Origin: Alphaproteobacteria bacterium
GTDB lineage: Bacteria > Pseudomonadota > Alphaproteobacteria > UBA8366
DNA: 64,000 bases
Direction of reading: 5' to 3'
Assembly (NCBI GenBank): GCA_028281325.1
Contig: JANQKC010000011.1
Location: 220,384-284,383, forward strand
Position numbers and translations under genes: made by a program. The notes under the pieces are model-generated. The model saw nothing but the letters and a program-made list of their open reading frames with translations. It made no database searches and was not told the DNA's origin. This document shows, piece by piece, positions 19,253-28,198 of this stretch; positions within the stretch are counted from its first letter, which is position 1, and the number at the start of each line of letters is the position of its first letter.

Positions 19253-19996
19253 ATGACCGATCCGGCCACCCTCGTCATCATTTTCACGACGTTCCTGATC
19301 GCCGGCAGCGTGAAAGGCGTGATCGGCCTCGGGCTGCCGAGCGTCAGCCTGGCCCTGTTGACGGCGACGCTGGGATTGCCGCAGGCGATGGCGCTGCTGC
19401 TGGTGCCGTCCTTCGTCACCAACCTGTGGCAGGCGGTGGTCGGCGGCAATGGCCTTGCCGTCTTGAAACGGTTGTGGCCTTTCCTGATCATGGCGACGGT
19501 CACGGTCTGGATCGGCGCGACCGCGCTGACCCGTGTGGACCTGGCGCTGCTGTCGGCGTTGCTCGGCGTCTTGCTCGTGACCTATTCGGCGCTCAGCCTC
19601 TCGAAGCTGCGCATCACCATCGCGCCGCGTTATGAGGCCTGGGCCGGCCCCATGTTCGGCACGATGAACGGCGTCTTGACCGGGATGACCGGCTCCTTCG
19701 TCGTGCCCGGGGTGATGTTCCTGCAGGCGATCGGCCTGCCGCGCGACATGTTCATCCAGGCGATGGGCATGCTGTTTACCGTCTCGACCGTCGCGCTCGC
19801 CGTCGCGCTCAAGGGCAACAATCTGTTGTCGGCGGATTTGGGCATATTGTCCGCCGCCGGCGTCGTCCCCGCGGTGATCGGCATGGTCGTTGGCCAGCGC
19901 ATCCGCCAGCGCCTGTCGGAAGACCGCTTCCGGCAGGTCTTCTTCATCGCGCTGCTCTTGATGGGCGTCTACATCATCGCCCGCGCCACCGCCTGA
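19253..19996 (+). CDS. TSUP (TauE/SafE) family sulfite/organosulfur exporter-like protein
   Basis: A 247-residue membrane protein with about seven to eight hydrophobic segments. The duplicated TSUP motif is visible at the start (AGSVKGVIGLGLPSVSLALL) and again near residue 137 (GTMNGVLTGMTGSFVVPG). Members move sulfite, sulfoacetate or other small anions across the inner membrane; the substrate here is unknown. The ATG at 19253 has GGGTGACGGG upstream. It is probably monocistronic or co-transcribed with the nuclease-fold gene 35 bases downstream. Confidence 0.88.
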   Translation: MTDPATLVIIFTTFLIAGSVKGVIGLGLPSVSLALLTATLGLPQAMALLLVPSFVTNLWQAVVGGNGLAVLKRLWPFLIMATVTVWIGATALTRVDLALLSALLGVLLVTYSALSLSKLRITIAPRYEAWAGPMFGTMNGVLTGMTGSFVVPGVMFLQAIGLPRDMFIQAMGMLFTVSTVALAVALKGNNLLSADLGILSAAGVVPAVIGMVVGQRIRQRLSEDRFRQVFFIALLLMGVYIIARATA

Positions 19997-20031
19997 CTCG
20001 GGGCGCGGCCAACCGCCCTAGCGCACCCGCG

Positions 20032-20832
20032 ATGCCGACACTCACCGTCGCCACCCTCAACACCTGGAAATGCGATGGCGATTATGCCGCGCGGCTGACC
20101 GCCATGGCGAACGGACTGCGCGCCGTGCCGGCCGATATCGTATTGTTGCAGGAAGTCTTCCAGAGCGACGACGGCGAACACCACACGGCGCGCCATCTTG
20201 CCGCCGCACTGGATGTCGACCAAGTAACGATGCCCGCCCGCGCGAAACCGCGCATCGTCGCCGGCAGGTCCGTCCCGTCCCGCTCGGGCCTCGCCATCCT
20301 GTCGCGCTGGCCGATCCGGGACACGGAACGGGTCGACCTGCCGACCCATCCCGACGATGACGAGCGCCTTGCCCTGCGCGCGACTGTCGACACCCCGCAT
20401 GGACCGTTCGTCGCCGTTAATACGCATCTGACGCATCTAGCCGGCCAGGATGACCTTCGCCGGCGGCAACTCGCGGCGATTGCCGAGCGGCTGGCCACCA
20501 TCGGTCCGACGACCCCGGTCCTGCTCGGCGGCGATTTCAACGCGCCGCTGTCCGACCCAGCGCCGCAATGGTTCATCGCTCAGTCGGGCCTGACGGTACA
20601 AACCGCGCCGGTCACGGACGACAACGGCGCGCCGCTCGGCACGCTGAACCCGGTCGACGGCAAAGCAGGGGCGGATGCACGGCCGGCGATCGACCACCTC
20701 ATGCTGCTCGGTCCCGGAATAGCCCGCTTCGATCCGGCGACGGCAATACGCGTCCTCGACCGCCCGGATGCCGAGACCGGCGTCTACCCCAGCGATCACG
20801 TGGGCGTCTTGGCGACGATGCGATTCGACTAG
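20032..20832 (+). CDS. Endonuclease/exonuclease/phosphatase (EEP) superfamily hydrolase
   Basis: A 266-residue cytoplasmic protein with the DNase I-like fold. Active-site elements appear in order: VATLNTW (Asn), VLLQEVF (metal-binding Glu), VAVNTHLTHL, VLLGGDFNAPL (Asp/Asn), IDHLML and the C-terminal YPSDHVGVL (catalytic Asp-His). Family members hydrolyse phosphodiesters or phosphomonoesters in DNA, inositol phosphates or sphingomyelin; no signal peptide suggests an intracellular substrate. I cannot choose among these. Confidence 0.87.
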   Translation: MPTLTVATLNTWKCDGDYAARLTAMANGLRAVPADIVLLQEVFQSDDGEHHTARHLAAALDVDQVTMPARAKPRIVAGRSVPSRSGLAILSRWPIRDTERVDLPTHPDDDERLALRATVDTPHGPFVAVNTHLTHLAGQDDLRRRQLAAIAERLATIGPTTPVLLGGDFNAPLSDPAPQWFIAQSGLTVQTAPVTDDNGAPLGTLNPVDGKAGADARPAIDHLMLLGPGIARFDPATAIRVLDRPDAETGVYPSDHVGVLATMRFD

Positions 20833-20901
20833 CCGGTTGCGGAACATCATCAAATAGTAGAAATTCAATGCTGTCACAACGCGATTAGATTGAATTTTCC
20901 A

Positions 20902-21462
20902 ATGCGCCCGCCATTCTTCGCCCTTTGCGCAGCGTCGGTTATGCTCGCCGCCTGCCAGACCGCCCCATCCTCAGAACCGACTCGAACCGAAGAAACCCAG
21001 ATCGTTCTGAAAGCCGACCAATTCCGAACGATCCAACCGGAGATATACGAGCAGTCCGGATATTGCAGCCGAAACGAAGGCGCGGTCTGGAGAGATAACG
21101 CCTCGATCGCCATCGTCATCCTCACGATTGCCGACCTGGAGTGCGGGATAGACGAATCCGAAGTCACGGTCGACGCCCTGATCGACAAGGTGGGTTGGCT
21201 AAGCAATGCAAACACGCGTCCCGAAGGACAGCCCATACTGAGGCGGCGGCTCAACGTCCCCGTTTGGATTCACTTCCTGCGCCGGAACGATCAGCCCTGT
21301 ATTCTCTTCAACTTCGGCGTCGGCGATAGCGGCGACCCGCTTTACGAAGCCACCGAATTCATCATTGGCGTCTACTGCAACGACCGTAGCCGCAGCATCT
21401 CGCCAGAAGAAGCGAACGCCTTCCTGCAAAGCGTCGACATTCGAAACCTTCAACAGCGCTGA
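20902..21462 (+). CDS. Putative lipoprotein of unknown function
   Basis: A 186-residue protein starting MRPPFFALCAASVMLAACQT, a clear lipoprotein signal with lipobox LAAC. The mature part has no motif that I recognise; it contains several cysteines (for example YCSRNEG, LECGIDESE and QPCILFNFGVG) that could form disulfides in the periplasm. An in-frame TTG at 20890 is an alternative start. It converges with the transporter gene that follows. Confidence 0.72.
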   Translation: MRPPFFALCAASVMLAACQTAPSSEPTRTEETQIVLKADQFRTIQPEIYEQSGYCSRNEGAVWRDNASIAIVILTIADLECGIDESEVTVDALIDKVGWLSNANTRPEGQPILRRRLNVPVWIHFLRRNDQPCILFNFGVGDSGDPLYEATEFIIGVYCNDRSRSISPEEANAFLQSVDIRNLQQR

Positions 21463-21483
21463 ACAGGCCGCATCGAGACGGCC

Positions 21484-22446
21484 CTATTGGCCTTTCCCTC
21501 GAACAAAGCGCCGCCCCAACGGCTTCATCAGGTGCGGCGACAGGTAGATCGGAAACTGGCACATCGCGAAATAGAGCCACGCCATATCCGGCAACACGCT
21601 GCCGGTGGCCGCGAGCATCAACCCCATGTTTCGTTGCGACACCATGAAGGCGAGCGCGAAGGCGCGATCCCGCCCGGACCATAGGAAGGCCAGCAGCGAG
21701 AAGCCGAATACCGCGAAGGTGACAACAAAGGCCAGAATGCCGATCATCGCCGCGAACAAGGGTGCAGCAAGAAAGGTGTCCGCCACATCCTCCATCACCG
21801 CGGCGACGAATACGAACAGGACGAGGATGTTGAGCCCGTCGATCTCATCCTTGCGCCGGGCCACCGCCGCGCGCCCGACGATCCGCCGGATGACCGCCGC
21901 GATCAAGGCGGAGCCGGCGAGGATCGCCAGCAGTTTCATCCCCAACGCGATCGGCGCTAACGATAGCGTCCCGTCGAGAAACAGATAGGCGTAGAAACTC
22001 GCCGTCAATGGCGTCAGCGCGGTGCTCGCCACCAAGGTGAGCAGAATGAGAGTCGCATCGAAGCCCATCAGCGCGGCGAAGGCCGGGGCCGCCATCATCG
22101 GCGACGCGATCGCCTGCAGCATGATCGCCAGATACAGATCGGGAAAACGCCCTTCCAGATCGAACGCCCGGCAAACGCCGAAGAAGACCAACGGCATCAC
22201 GAGCATCGTCCAGCCCGTCGCCGCCAGCAGGACGCCGGGACGCCGCAACGTCCCGCGCAACGATGCGCCGTCGACCCGCAGGAAGGCAATGCAAAGCAAG
22301 ACGAAGATCGCTTCGGCGACATACGGCTTGAGCGCCGCGCCGACCACGGGCACGGCGATCCCGATGAACACCAGCACCGCGACCGCACCCGTCCCCTGCC
22401 GGCCGAGCCAGGCCAATCCGGCCAGAGGTGATCGAAGAACGGACAT
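21484..22446 (-). CDS. Multipass transporter of the bile acid:sodium symporter (BASS)-like superfamily
   Basis: About 320 residues with nine to ten hydrophobic segments. The sequence QAIASPMMAAPAFAALMGFDATLILL and the late SQRNMGLMLAATGS resemble the two conserved cores of BASS/auxin-efflux-type transporters, where crossed helices bind sodium and substrate. The substrate cannot be inferred. The ATG at 22446 lies 11 bases after the stop of the aminotransferase, so the two are probably one operon. An upstream in-frame start at 22497 would overlap the aminotransferase. Confidence 0.7.
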   Translation of the reverse strand: MSVLRSPLAGLAWLGRQGTGAVAVLVFIGIAVPVVGAALKPYVAEAIFVLLCIAFLRVDGASLRGTLRRPGVLLAATGWTMLVMPLVFFGVCRAFDLEGRFPDLYLAIMLQAIASPMMAAPAFAALMGFDATLILLTLVASTALTPLTASFYAYLFLDGTLSLAPIALGMKLLAILAGSALIAAVIRRIVGRAAVARRKDEIDGLNILVLFVFVAAVMEDVADTFLAAPLFAAMIGILAFVVTFAVFGFSLLAFLWSGRDRAFALAFMVSQRNMGLMLAATGSVLPDMAWLYFAMCQFPIYLSPHLMKPLGRRFVRGKGQ

Positions 22447-22457
22447 CGATGCGACGG

Positions 22458-23726
22458 CTACCCGGCCAAGGATTCGGCGGCCGCCAAACGGATGCACAGC
22501 GCGACGCCTTCCGCCGCCGCCTCCACCTCCGCAAGGGACGGGTAGGTTGGCGCGATCCGGATGTTGCGGTCCCGAGGGTCGCGGCCATAGGGAAAGGTCG
22601 ATCCGGCGGGCACGAGGGCGATGCCGGCGTCACCCGCCAGGGCGACGACCCGCCCGGCGCATCCGTCCAGAACGTCGACACTGATGAAATACCCGCCGTC
22701 GGGATCGGTCCAGTCCGCGATGCCGACGCCGCCGAGGTGTTTCGTAAAGACCTCGTGAACCGCCGCGAATTTCGGCGTGATGAGATCGCGCTGGGCTTCC
22801 ATATGGCGCAGGATCCCGTTGTGATCCTTGAAGAACCGCACATGCCGAAGCTGGTTGAGTTTGTCGGGCCCGATCGTACGCTTGGACAAGCGGTCCACGA
22901 GCCACCGTACGTTGTCGTCGGACGATGCGAAAAGCGCTAAGCCGCCCCCGGCGAAGGTCACCTTCGATGTCGAGCCGAACACGAAGGGCCGGTTCGCATT
23001 TCCGGCCTTCTCGCAAACATCCAGGATGTTGAGAATACCGTGCCGCTTGTCCGTCAGGTGATGGACCGCGTAGGCGTTGTCCCAGAACAACCGGAAATCC
23101 GGCGCGGCCGCCGGCATCGCCGCGAGCCGCTCAACCACCTCGGCAGCATAGATCTCCCCGGTCGGGTTGGAATATTTCGGGACGCACCACATGCCCTTCA
23201 CGGAGGGATCGGCCACCAGATCCTCAACCGCCGTCACGTCCGGCCCTGCGCCGGTCAGCGGCACTGGGATCATCTCGATGCCGTATTCCTCGCAAATCGC
23301 GAAATGCCTGTCGTACCCAGGCACCGGGCAGAGAAACTTGGTCTCCTCGGGCCGCCAGGGACCGGTGCCGCCGGGCACCCCTTTCAGCATGGCGAAGACA
23401 AGGCAATCATGCATCAGCGCGAGGCTGGAGTTGTTGCCGACGACGATCCGGTCACCGGGCGCGCCGAGCATGGTCGAGAACAACGCGCGCGCCTCGGGCA
23501 GGCCCTGCACGCGGCCGTAATTCCGCGTATCGCCGCCGTCGTCCTGATGCCAGTCGGCATTGCCGGGCAACCGCAGCAGGTCATTGGACAGGTCGAGCTG
23601 TTCCGGCGCGGGCTTCCCCCGCGTCATGTCGAGCGCAACCCCTTTGGCGCAGAATTCTTCGTAATCAGCGCGCGCCTGAACCAGCAGCGACGCCAGGTCC
23701 GTTTCGGACAGCGAGCGAAACTCCAT
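22458..23726 (-). CDS. Class I aminotransferase, subgroup Ic (aspartate aminotransferase-like)
   Basis: A 422-residue PLP enzyme. Visible elements are MTRGKPAPEQLDLS near the N-terminus, YGRVQGLPEARALF, VVGNNSSLALMHD, WCVPKYSNPTGEIY, FWDNAYAVHHL (PLP-ring Asp) and GSTSKVTFAGGG with the Schiff-base lysine. This pattern matches the subgroup studied as AspT in Corynebacterium rather than classic AspC. It probably transfers the amino group of aspartate or a similar acid to 2-oxoglutarate. The BASS-like transporter follows 11 bases later, which may hint at uptake or export of a related acid. Confidence 0.88.
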   Translation of the reverse strand: MEFRSLSETDLASLLVQARADYEEFCAKGVALDMTRGKPAPEQLDLSNDLLRLPGNADWHQDDGGDTRNYGRVQGLPEARALFSTMLGAPGDRIVVGNNSSLALMHDCLVFAMLKGVPGGTGPWRPEETKFLCPVPGYDRHFAICEEYGIEMIPVPLTGAGPDVTAVEDLVADPSVKGMWCVPKYSNPTGEIYAAEVVERLAAMPAAAPDFRLFWDNAYAVHHLTDKRHGILNILDVCEKAGNANRPFVFGSTSKVTFAGGGLALFASSDDNVRWLVDRLSKRTIGPDKLNQLRHVRFFKDHNGILRHMEAQRDLITPKFAAVHEVFTKHLGGVGIADWTDPDGGYFISVDVLDGCAGRVVALAGDAGIALVPAGSTFPYGRDPRDRNIRIAPTYPSLAEVEAAAEGVALCIRLAAAESLAG

Positions 23727-23870
23727 TGCAACCCTCGAATCGCGATATCGGTCGACCGGAATACGCCCAGCACTTTCGCGATCAAACGGAAAAATACAAG
23801 GACCACCTGTGCGCTTGGTTATGGAACCGATTGCGCCAACGCCGCCACTAGGCCATCACCCTCATAAGAT

Positions 23871-24071
23871 TTGGCGGCAATTGCTCGTGTGGGGACGGGC
23901 CTGTTCGGGCCAGTGCCATTTCTCGATCGCTTGGCTTCCGCACGATTGCACACCGCCTCGGGGGCCATCGATCTCACAGACCACGCGGTCTGTGAGATCG
24001 ACGGAGAAGAGGTTGGCCTCGATCAACGAGGTCGACCGGCTTTTGCTCGACCGCCTCGTCGGCAGGGTTAG
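23871..24071 (+). pseudogene. Possible remnant of an ATP-dependent DNA ligase gene
   Basis: In the 340-base gap between the aminotransferase and the chemoreceptor one open stretch encodes ARLHTASGAIDLT followed by EIDGEEVGLDQRGRPAFAR. This order resembles the strand pair after the adenylation lysine in LigD-type ligases (RLLTR.G.DWT, then LDGE.V.LD..GRP.F). The active-site lysine, the nucleotidyltransferase body and the OB fold are missing, and there is no good start. It may be a decayed fragment or chance. A perfect hairpin lies inside it. Confidence 0.25.
23969..24000. repeat. Perfect 14-bp inverted repeat with a 4-base loop
   Basis: CGATCTCACAGACC (23969-23982) and GGTCTGTGAGATCG (23987-24000) are exact reverse complements separated by ACGC. 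No T-run follows on either strand, so it is not a standard terminator. It lies about 70 bases beyond the 3' end of the split chemoreceptor. Confidence 0.8.
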
Positions 24072-25630
24072 GCAGCCTTCACGTTGGCAAGGAACGCCTC
24101 TACCTCCGTGCTTAACGCACCCGCCTGCTTGGTGAGTTCGTCCGACGCGGTCAGCACTTGTTGAGCCGCCGTGCCGGTTTCCGAGGCAGCCTGGGTCACG
24201 CCGGTGATATTGCTGCTGACTTCCTGCGTACCAGCGGCAGCCTGTTGCGTGTTGTCGGCGATTTCCTGCGTCGCAGCACCTTGCTCGCCCATCGCCGCCG
24301 TGATGGCCTCGGCAATCAAGTTGATCTCGGCGATCGTTTCGCCGATGCCTTTGATCGCGCCCACCGCATCGCCGGTGACCGATTGCATCTCCGCGACCTG
24401 ACTGCTGATCTCTTCAGTCGCCTTCGCAGTCTGATTGGCGAGGTTCTTGACCTCGGATGCCACCACGGCGAAGCCCTTGCCCGCCTCTCCTGCGCGCGCC
24501 GCCTCGATCGTGGCGTTCAGCGCCAGCAGATTGGTCTGTTCGGCGATTTCACTGATCAAGTCGACAACCTCACCGATCTTCTGCGCAGCCTCGGCGAGAC
24601 CTTGGACCGTAGCGTTTGTGCGTTCAGCTTCCGAATTGGCCTTGGTCGCGACCTCCGCCGATTGACCAACCTGGCGATTAATCTCGTTGATCGAGGCCGA
24701 CATCTCCTCCGAGGCCGATGCCACTGTCTGAACATTGGACGTGGCCTGTTCGGATGCGGTGGCGACGGTGGCGGCACGCCGACTCGTCTCCTGCGCCGTC
24801 GCCGACATGGACTCCGCCGTGGTGTTCATTTCGGCGGCCGCCGCAGAGACATTCTTTACAACCCCCATCACCTTCTCGGACAGAGTCACCTGCTCGGTGA
24901 CCACCGCCCAGGTCAGCATCGGCCCGACATATTCCCCGGTCTTGCCGTAAATTGCGTTGACGTTTAGCGCCAAGTACTCGTCGCCGAGCCGAATGTTCGC
25001 ATTGTGCGGCAAGTTGTTCGGGTCGGACAGAATACCCCGCTGATGCGCCGGTTCCTTGTGGAAGATGTCGACGCTCTGCCCCACCAGGTCATCGACCTTG
25101 CACGGCAGCAATTTCTCCAGCGACTTCAATGTCGTGGCTGTCGACTTGTTCATATATGTGATGGTGAAGTCCTTGGCGTCGCACATCATCACGTTGATCG
25201 GCATATCCTCGACCATCTGACCCAATTGAAAGGCCTTCGCCACCTCGGCACGCAACGCTTCGAGCGACTCCGCCATCTCGCCAATTTCGTCGGCGCGATC
25301 GCGCGACGGAACAGGTTTATCGACGTTTCCGGCGGCGATTTCGCGCATGGCGCCGGTCATCGAGACAATCGGCTCCGAGATCAGTCGGCCAAGGTACCAT
25401 GCGATGAAGATGCCCATCGCAAGCGCGGCAACAGTTAGGATAACGCTGATGAATTCGCTGCTGCCGATGATCTCTTTCACATGATCATGCAAGCGCAATT
25501 CTTCCTCGGCAGCGGTGGATTCGAGCCACTCGGCATCCGTTGTGATCACGTTGGCCCGTACAACGAGTTCCTTATCGAGGATTCTCTGCAGATCAATTTC
25601 GTCTTTATGTACCTTATCGAAGGTCTTCAT
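24068..25630 (-). CDS. Methyl-accepting chemotaxis protein, C-terminal half of a frameshifted gene
   Basis: This 520-residue frame carries the second transmembrane helix (about residues 58-82, [20 protein letters not shown]), a HAMP domain, a PAS-like region ([20 protein letters not shown], about 150-260) and a full MCP signalling coiled coil with [20 protein letters not shown] and [15 protein letters not shown]. It lacks the first membrane helix and most of the ligand-binding domain, which are encoded immediately upstream in another frame (25614-26423). Deleting one copy of a 22-bp tandem repeat at 25607-25650 joins the two into one 777-residue receptor. If translated alone from the ATG at 25630 it would be a one-helix protein of doubtful orientation. 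Confidence 0.88.
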   Translation of the reverse strand: MKTFDKVHKDEIDLQRILDKELVVRANVITTDAEWLESTAAEEELRLHDHVKEIIGSSEFISVILTVAALAMGIFIAWYLGRLISEPIVSMTGAMREIAAGNVDKPVPSRDRADEIGEMAESLEALRAEVAKAFQLGQMVEDMPINVMMCDAKDFTITYMNKSTATTLKSLEKLLPCKVDDLVGQSVDIFHKEPAHQRGILSDPNNLPHNANIRLGDEYLALNVNAIYGKTGEYVGPMLTWAVVTEQVTLSEKVMGVVKNVSAAAAEMNTTAESMSATAQETSRRAATVATASEQATSNVQTVASASEEMSASINEINRQVGQSAEVATKANSEAERTNATVQGLAEAAQKIGEVVDLISEIAEQTNLLALNATIEAARAGEAGKGFAVVASEVKNLANQTAKATEEISSQVAEMQSVTGDAVGAIKGIGETIAEINLIAEAITAAMGEQGAATQEIADNTQQAAAGTQEVSSNITGVTQAASETGTAAQQVLTASDELTKQAGALSTEVEAFLANVKAA

Positions 25631-25650
25631 GTACCTTATCGAAGGTCTTC
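25607..25650. repeat. Exact 22-bp tandem duplication that breaks the chemoreceptor frame
   Basis: Bases 25607-25628 and 25629-25650 are identical 22-mers placed head to tail (each begins ATGTACCTTATC and ends GGTCTTC). In the chemoreceptor both copies encode KTFDKVH, in different frames. 22 is not a multiple of three, so the duplication shifts the frame; with one copy removed the span 24068-26423 is 2334 bases, exactly divisible by three. Confidence 0.95.
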
Positions 25651-26423
25651 TGGTAGTCCTGAAACAGCATCTCCGCGTCCTTGAAGAGTTCTGCTTCCTT
25701 GGCGGTAAACAGGTTGCTTTTCAGCGCCGTCATCGCCTTCGTGAATTCGCCGAATTCGGCTTCGGTCTTCGCGGCGTAGCTCTCGTCGCGCTGACCGATC
25801 ATGATATTCGTGTAGACTCGGATCAACAGCGCGTGCTCCAGTGCGACGTTGGCAGCGTCGACAGCGGCCGCGTTGTTCTCGCCCTTCGCTTCGATGATGA
25901 TCAGTTTCAGGTCCTTGACGATTTTCTCTCCTTGCGGAAACAGGCGGTCGCGGACAAGCATGTCATGTTCAGTCTTCAAGAGCTTTGCCTGGCTGAACAG
26001 CGACATGTACTCCCCAAACGCTGTCGCAATTTCTTCCACCTTGGCGCGATGCGACGGCTCCGTCACCACTTCGAAGGCATGATCGATAGATTTCTGAACT
26101 TTGCCTGCAAGCGTCTGAACCGCGTCGGCGTCTTGCGTGCGTCCGAGATTGCCGTAGTCCCGCGCATGCGTACCCAGCTTCAGAAAATTAATCTCAATCG
26201 CGGCCGCGCTGTTGGCCTCTTCCACTGCTTTGGAGAAAAGATCGACATCATGGTTGATACGGACGAACCCGAGGAATTCGTATGTCGAAACACAAAGGAG
26301 GATCAGCAGTACGATGGCGAAGCCGCCGATCAGCTTTGCCTTGATCTTCATCGTATTCAATAAGCCAGAAACACCCCCCTTACTGAGCGATGCGGCAGCG
26401 ATAGACTTAGCGATAGCGGTCAT
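25614..26423 (-). CDS. Methyl-accepting chemotaxis protein, N-terminal half of a frameshifted gene
   Basis: This 269-residue frame encodes the start of a classical chemoreceptor: a short cytoplasmic tail, a first membrane helix (about residues 31-52, [20 protein letters not shown]) and a helical periplasmic ligand-binding domain of four-helix-bundle type to residue 257. It then reads [11 protein letters not shown] and stops, because an exact 22-bp duplication has shifted the frame. GGGGGC upstream of the ATG at 26423 is a good ribosome-binding site. Both halves keep good coding character, so the break looks recent, or it is an assembly artefact. Confidence 0.85.
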   Translation of the reverse strand: MTAIAKSIAAASLSKGGVSGLLNTMKIKAKLIGGFAIVLLILLCVSTYEFLGFVRINHDVDLFSKAVEEANSAAAIEINFLKLGTHARDYGNLGRTQDADAVQTLAGKVQKSIDHAFEVVTEPSHRAKVEEIATAFGEYMSLFSQAKLLKTEHDMLVRDRLFPQGEKIVKDLKLIIIEAKGENNAAAVDAANVALEHALLIRVYTNIMIGQRDESYAAKTEAEFGEFTKAMTALKSNLFTAKEAELFKDAEMLFQDYQKTFDKVHEDLR

Positions 26424-26826
26424 GGATTTGCCCCCAGAAACAGTGATTCAGAAGATTCCAAGGTGAACTCGAACTTCCGGCACAGTTACAAACGTGGCGT
26501 CAGCATCCGTAGGGCAAACTTCTCACCCCCGCTCGCCGAACAACCAGGCCTCTATTGCAAACGCGCCCATCAACCACGCCGACACACAACTCGCGTTTCG
26601 GCGGTAGAGACCTAGGTTGTTAAATCCAAAGCGTGTGACGCCTTGTATTTTTTCTATCAATAGATGGTTAAGTGTTGGTGAATACTTAAATTGTGTGCAT
26701 GTCTTGACGCATGCCCCCTATCCAGGCAGCACTTCCGGCCATGGCCGTTCGCTGAAATCGGCCGAGACGGGCGAGTCTTGGAGCGGCCAGTCAACGGTGC
26801 TGAGGGATGGTGCGTCCTTAGTGGAG
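26424..26826. other. Intergenic region upstream of the chemoreceptor
   Basis: About 400 bases without a supportable gene. The stretch 26615-26710 is AT-rich and probably carries the chemoreceptor promoter (minus strand), but I found no convincing -35/-10 or flagellar-type (sigma-28) match. The remainder is ordinary GC content. Confidence 0.55.
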
Positions 26827-27180
26827 TCAGCCCGCGATTTCATGCAAGGTATGGCGACGATTGCGTGTGAAAGGGCGCACCTCAGTCGGCCAGCGGCCCT
26901 GCTCGATCGCATCCGCCCATTCGCAGCTGGTTAGCACGTCGGGGCTCTCGATCTCGTAAACGGCGCTATAGGTCGGCTCGGCGCTGGTGTCGACCGCCTT
27001 CTCCTCGCCGCCGATGCTGAGCGTCAGCGGCGCCTGCTTCAGCCGCGTCACCGAGAGGACGCCCGGCACCTTGAGCAGCATGGGGACGTGTTCCTGGTCA
27101 TAGACCTCGTTGAACAGGTCTTCTTTATCCGGGTCCACATCCATGCTGGCGGTGAAGATGTATCGCGCCGTGATCGGCAT
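26827..27180 (-). CDS. Small dimeric alpha/beta-barrel (EthD/ferredoxin-like fold) protein
   Basis: A 117-residue protein starting MPITARYIFTASMDVDPDKE, with the pattern FNEVYDQEHVPMLLKVPGVLSVTRL that is typical of EthD-like and related dimeric alpha/beta-barrel proteins (central histidine before a strand). Such proteins are often accessory or ring-modifying enzymes in aromatic degradation. No catalytic assignment is possible. The ATG lies 18 bases after the dioxygenase stop on the same strand, so they form one unit. Confidence 0.75.
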   Translation of the reverse strand: MPITARYIFTASMDVDPDKEDLFNEVYDQEHVPMLLKVPGVLSVTRLKQAPLTLSIGGEEKAVDTSAEPTYSAVYEIESPDVLTSCEWADAIEQGRWPTEVRPFTRNRRHTLHEIAG

Positions 27181-27198
27181 GCCGTTTCCTTCCTGGTG

Positions 27199-28074
27199 TT
27201 AGTCGCGAATCCAGCCCGGGCCCCACAGGTTGAGGCTGCGCTCCTCGAGCGGCCAGACGCGCGGGGCCATTTCGCGCGGCATGATTTCCAGCTCGGCGGA
27301 AATCTCCACCTGGTTGCCGTGCGGATCCTTGATCATGAAGAATAGATTGTTGCCCGGTCCGTGCCGGCCCGGCCCCCACCACAGCTTGATATGCCGCGAA
27401 GACATGTGGTCGGCCCAATCGCGGATGTCGTTCCACGACGACGCCTCATAGGCGTGATGGTCCGAACCGACCTGCGACGCGCTGAACACGGCGAAACTGT
27501 GATGTTCCGGATCGGAGCGGTAGAAGGCGACCTTGCGCGTCGCCGGATCGTCGATATCGGCGCTGCAATAGTCGGACGGCACGTAGCCGAGCACGTCCTC
27601 GTAAAAGGACATCATGCGGGCGAGATTGTCGGTCGCCACCACGACATGCTGCAGCCGCCCGGACAGCTTGACCGCCGACGGCGTGTTGACCGCCTTGTGC
27701 GACGGCAGGTCCCGGCGCACCAAACCGAACACGTTCAGCCAGCCGTCGGGGTCGCGCACCGCGACCGCGTCGTCCTCGAAGATCGCCGAGGGCGACGGCT
27801 CGGTGTTCACGCCCTGACCCTGCACGAAGTCGCGGATATCCTGAAGCTGTTGCCGGTTCTGGACGCGAAACCCATGGTAAGGCCGTTCGCCCGGCGCGCC
27901 GGGGCCGACGACCAAGCGCCGGCCCGGTCCCTGAAGGAGGACGGTCCCGTCCGGCATCGGAGAGGCCTGATACCCGAAAGTATCGGCATAGAAATCCGCC
28001 AGCATCGCCGGGTCGTCGGAATTCAGCCGCAGATGGTCCAACTGGGACGGCCAGATCGGAGAGTCTTTGCTCAT
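27199..28074 (-). CDS. Vicinal-oxygen-chelate (type I extradiol) dioxygenase-like protein
   Basis: A 291-residue protein of two VOC modules. The catalytic module is the second one. Candidate metal ligands are the His of RLQHVVVATDN (near residue 142), the His of SDHHAYEASSW (near 205) and the Glu of GNQVEISAE (near 264), the two-His one-Glu triad that binds Fe(II) or Mn(II) in extradiol ring-cleavage enzymes. It probably opens a catechol-like ring next to one hydroxyl. It is divergent from the Rieske oxygenase and shares an operator-bearing region with it. Confidence 0.87.
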   Translation of the reverse strand: MSKDSPIWPSQLDHLRLNSDDPAMLADFYADTFGYQASPMPDGTVLLQGPGRRLVVGPGAPGERPYHGFRVQNRQQLQDIRDFVQGQGVNTEPSPSAIFEDDAVAVRDPDGWLNVFGLVRRDLPSHKAVNTPSAVKLSGRLQHVVVATDNLARMMSFYEDVLGYVPSDYCSADIDDPATRKVAFYRSDPEHHSFAVFSASQVGSDHHAYEASSWNDIRDWADHMSSRHIKLWWGPGRHGPGNNLFFMIKDPHGNQVEISAELEIMPREMAPRVWPLEERSLNLWGPGWIRD

Positions 28075-28104
28075 GGAGTCGCTCGCTCTGAGATAGGCCG
28101 ATGT

Positions 28105-28132
28105 ATTCTAGGCGTTTCAGACCAGACCGCAA
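28105..28132 (-). promoter_or_regulatory. Candidate promoter for the extradiol dioxygenase unit
   Basis: On the minus strand TTGCGG (complement of 28127-28132) and TAGAAT (complement of 28105-28110) are 16 bases apart, about 30 bases before the dioxygenase ATG at 28074. A palindromic operator lies just upstream of the -35. Confidence 0.45.
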
Positions 28133-28138
28133 CGCGCT

Positions 28139-28152
28139 GCGAAACGTTTCGC
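28139..28152. promoter_or_regulatory. LacI-type palindromic operator between divergent catabolic units
   Basis: GCGAAACGTTTCGC is a perfect 14-bp palindrome. Its GAAACGTTTC core matches the consensus core bound by many LacI-family repressors. Half-site-like CGTTTC sequences also occur near 28113 and 28177. It lies between the two divergent promoters, well placed to control both. No regulator gene is in the vicinity. Confidence 0.6.
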
Positions 28153-28198
28153 CGTAGGCCGCACCGATCTGCATGACGTTTCAACCGGCCGGGCCGTA

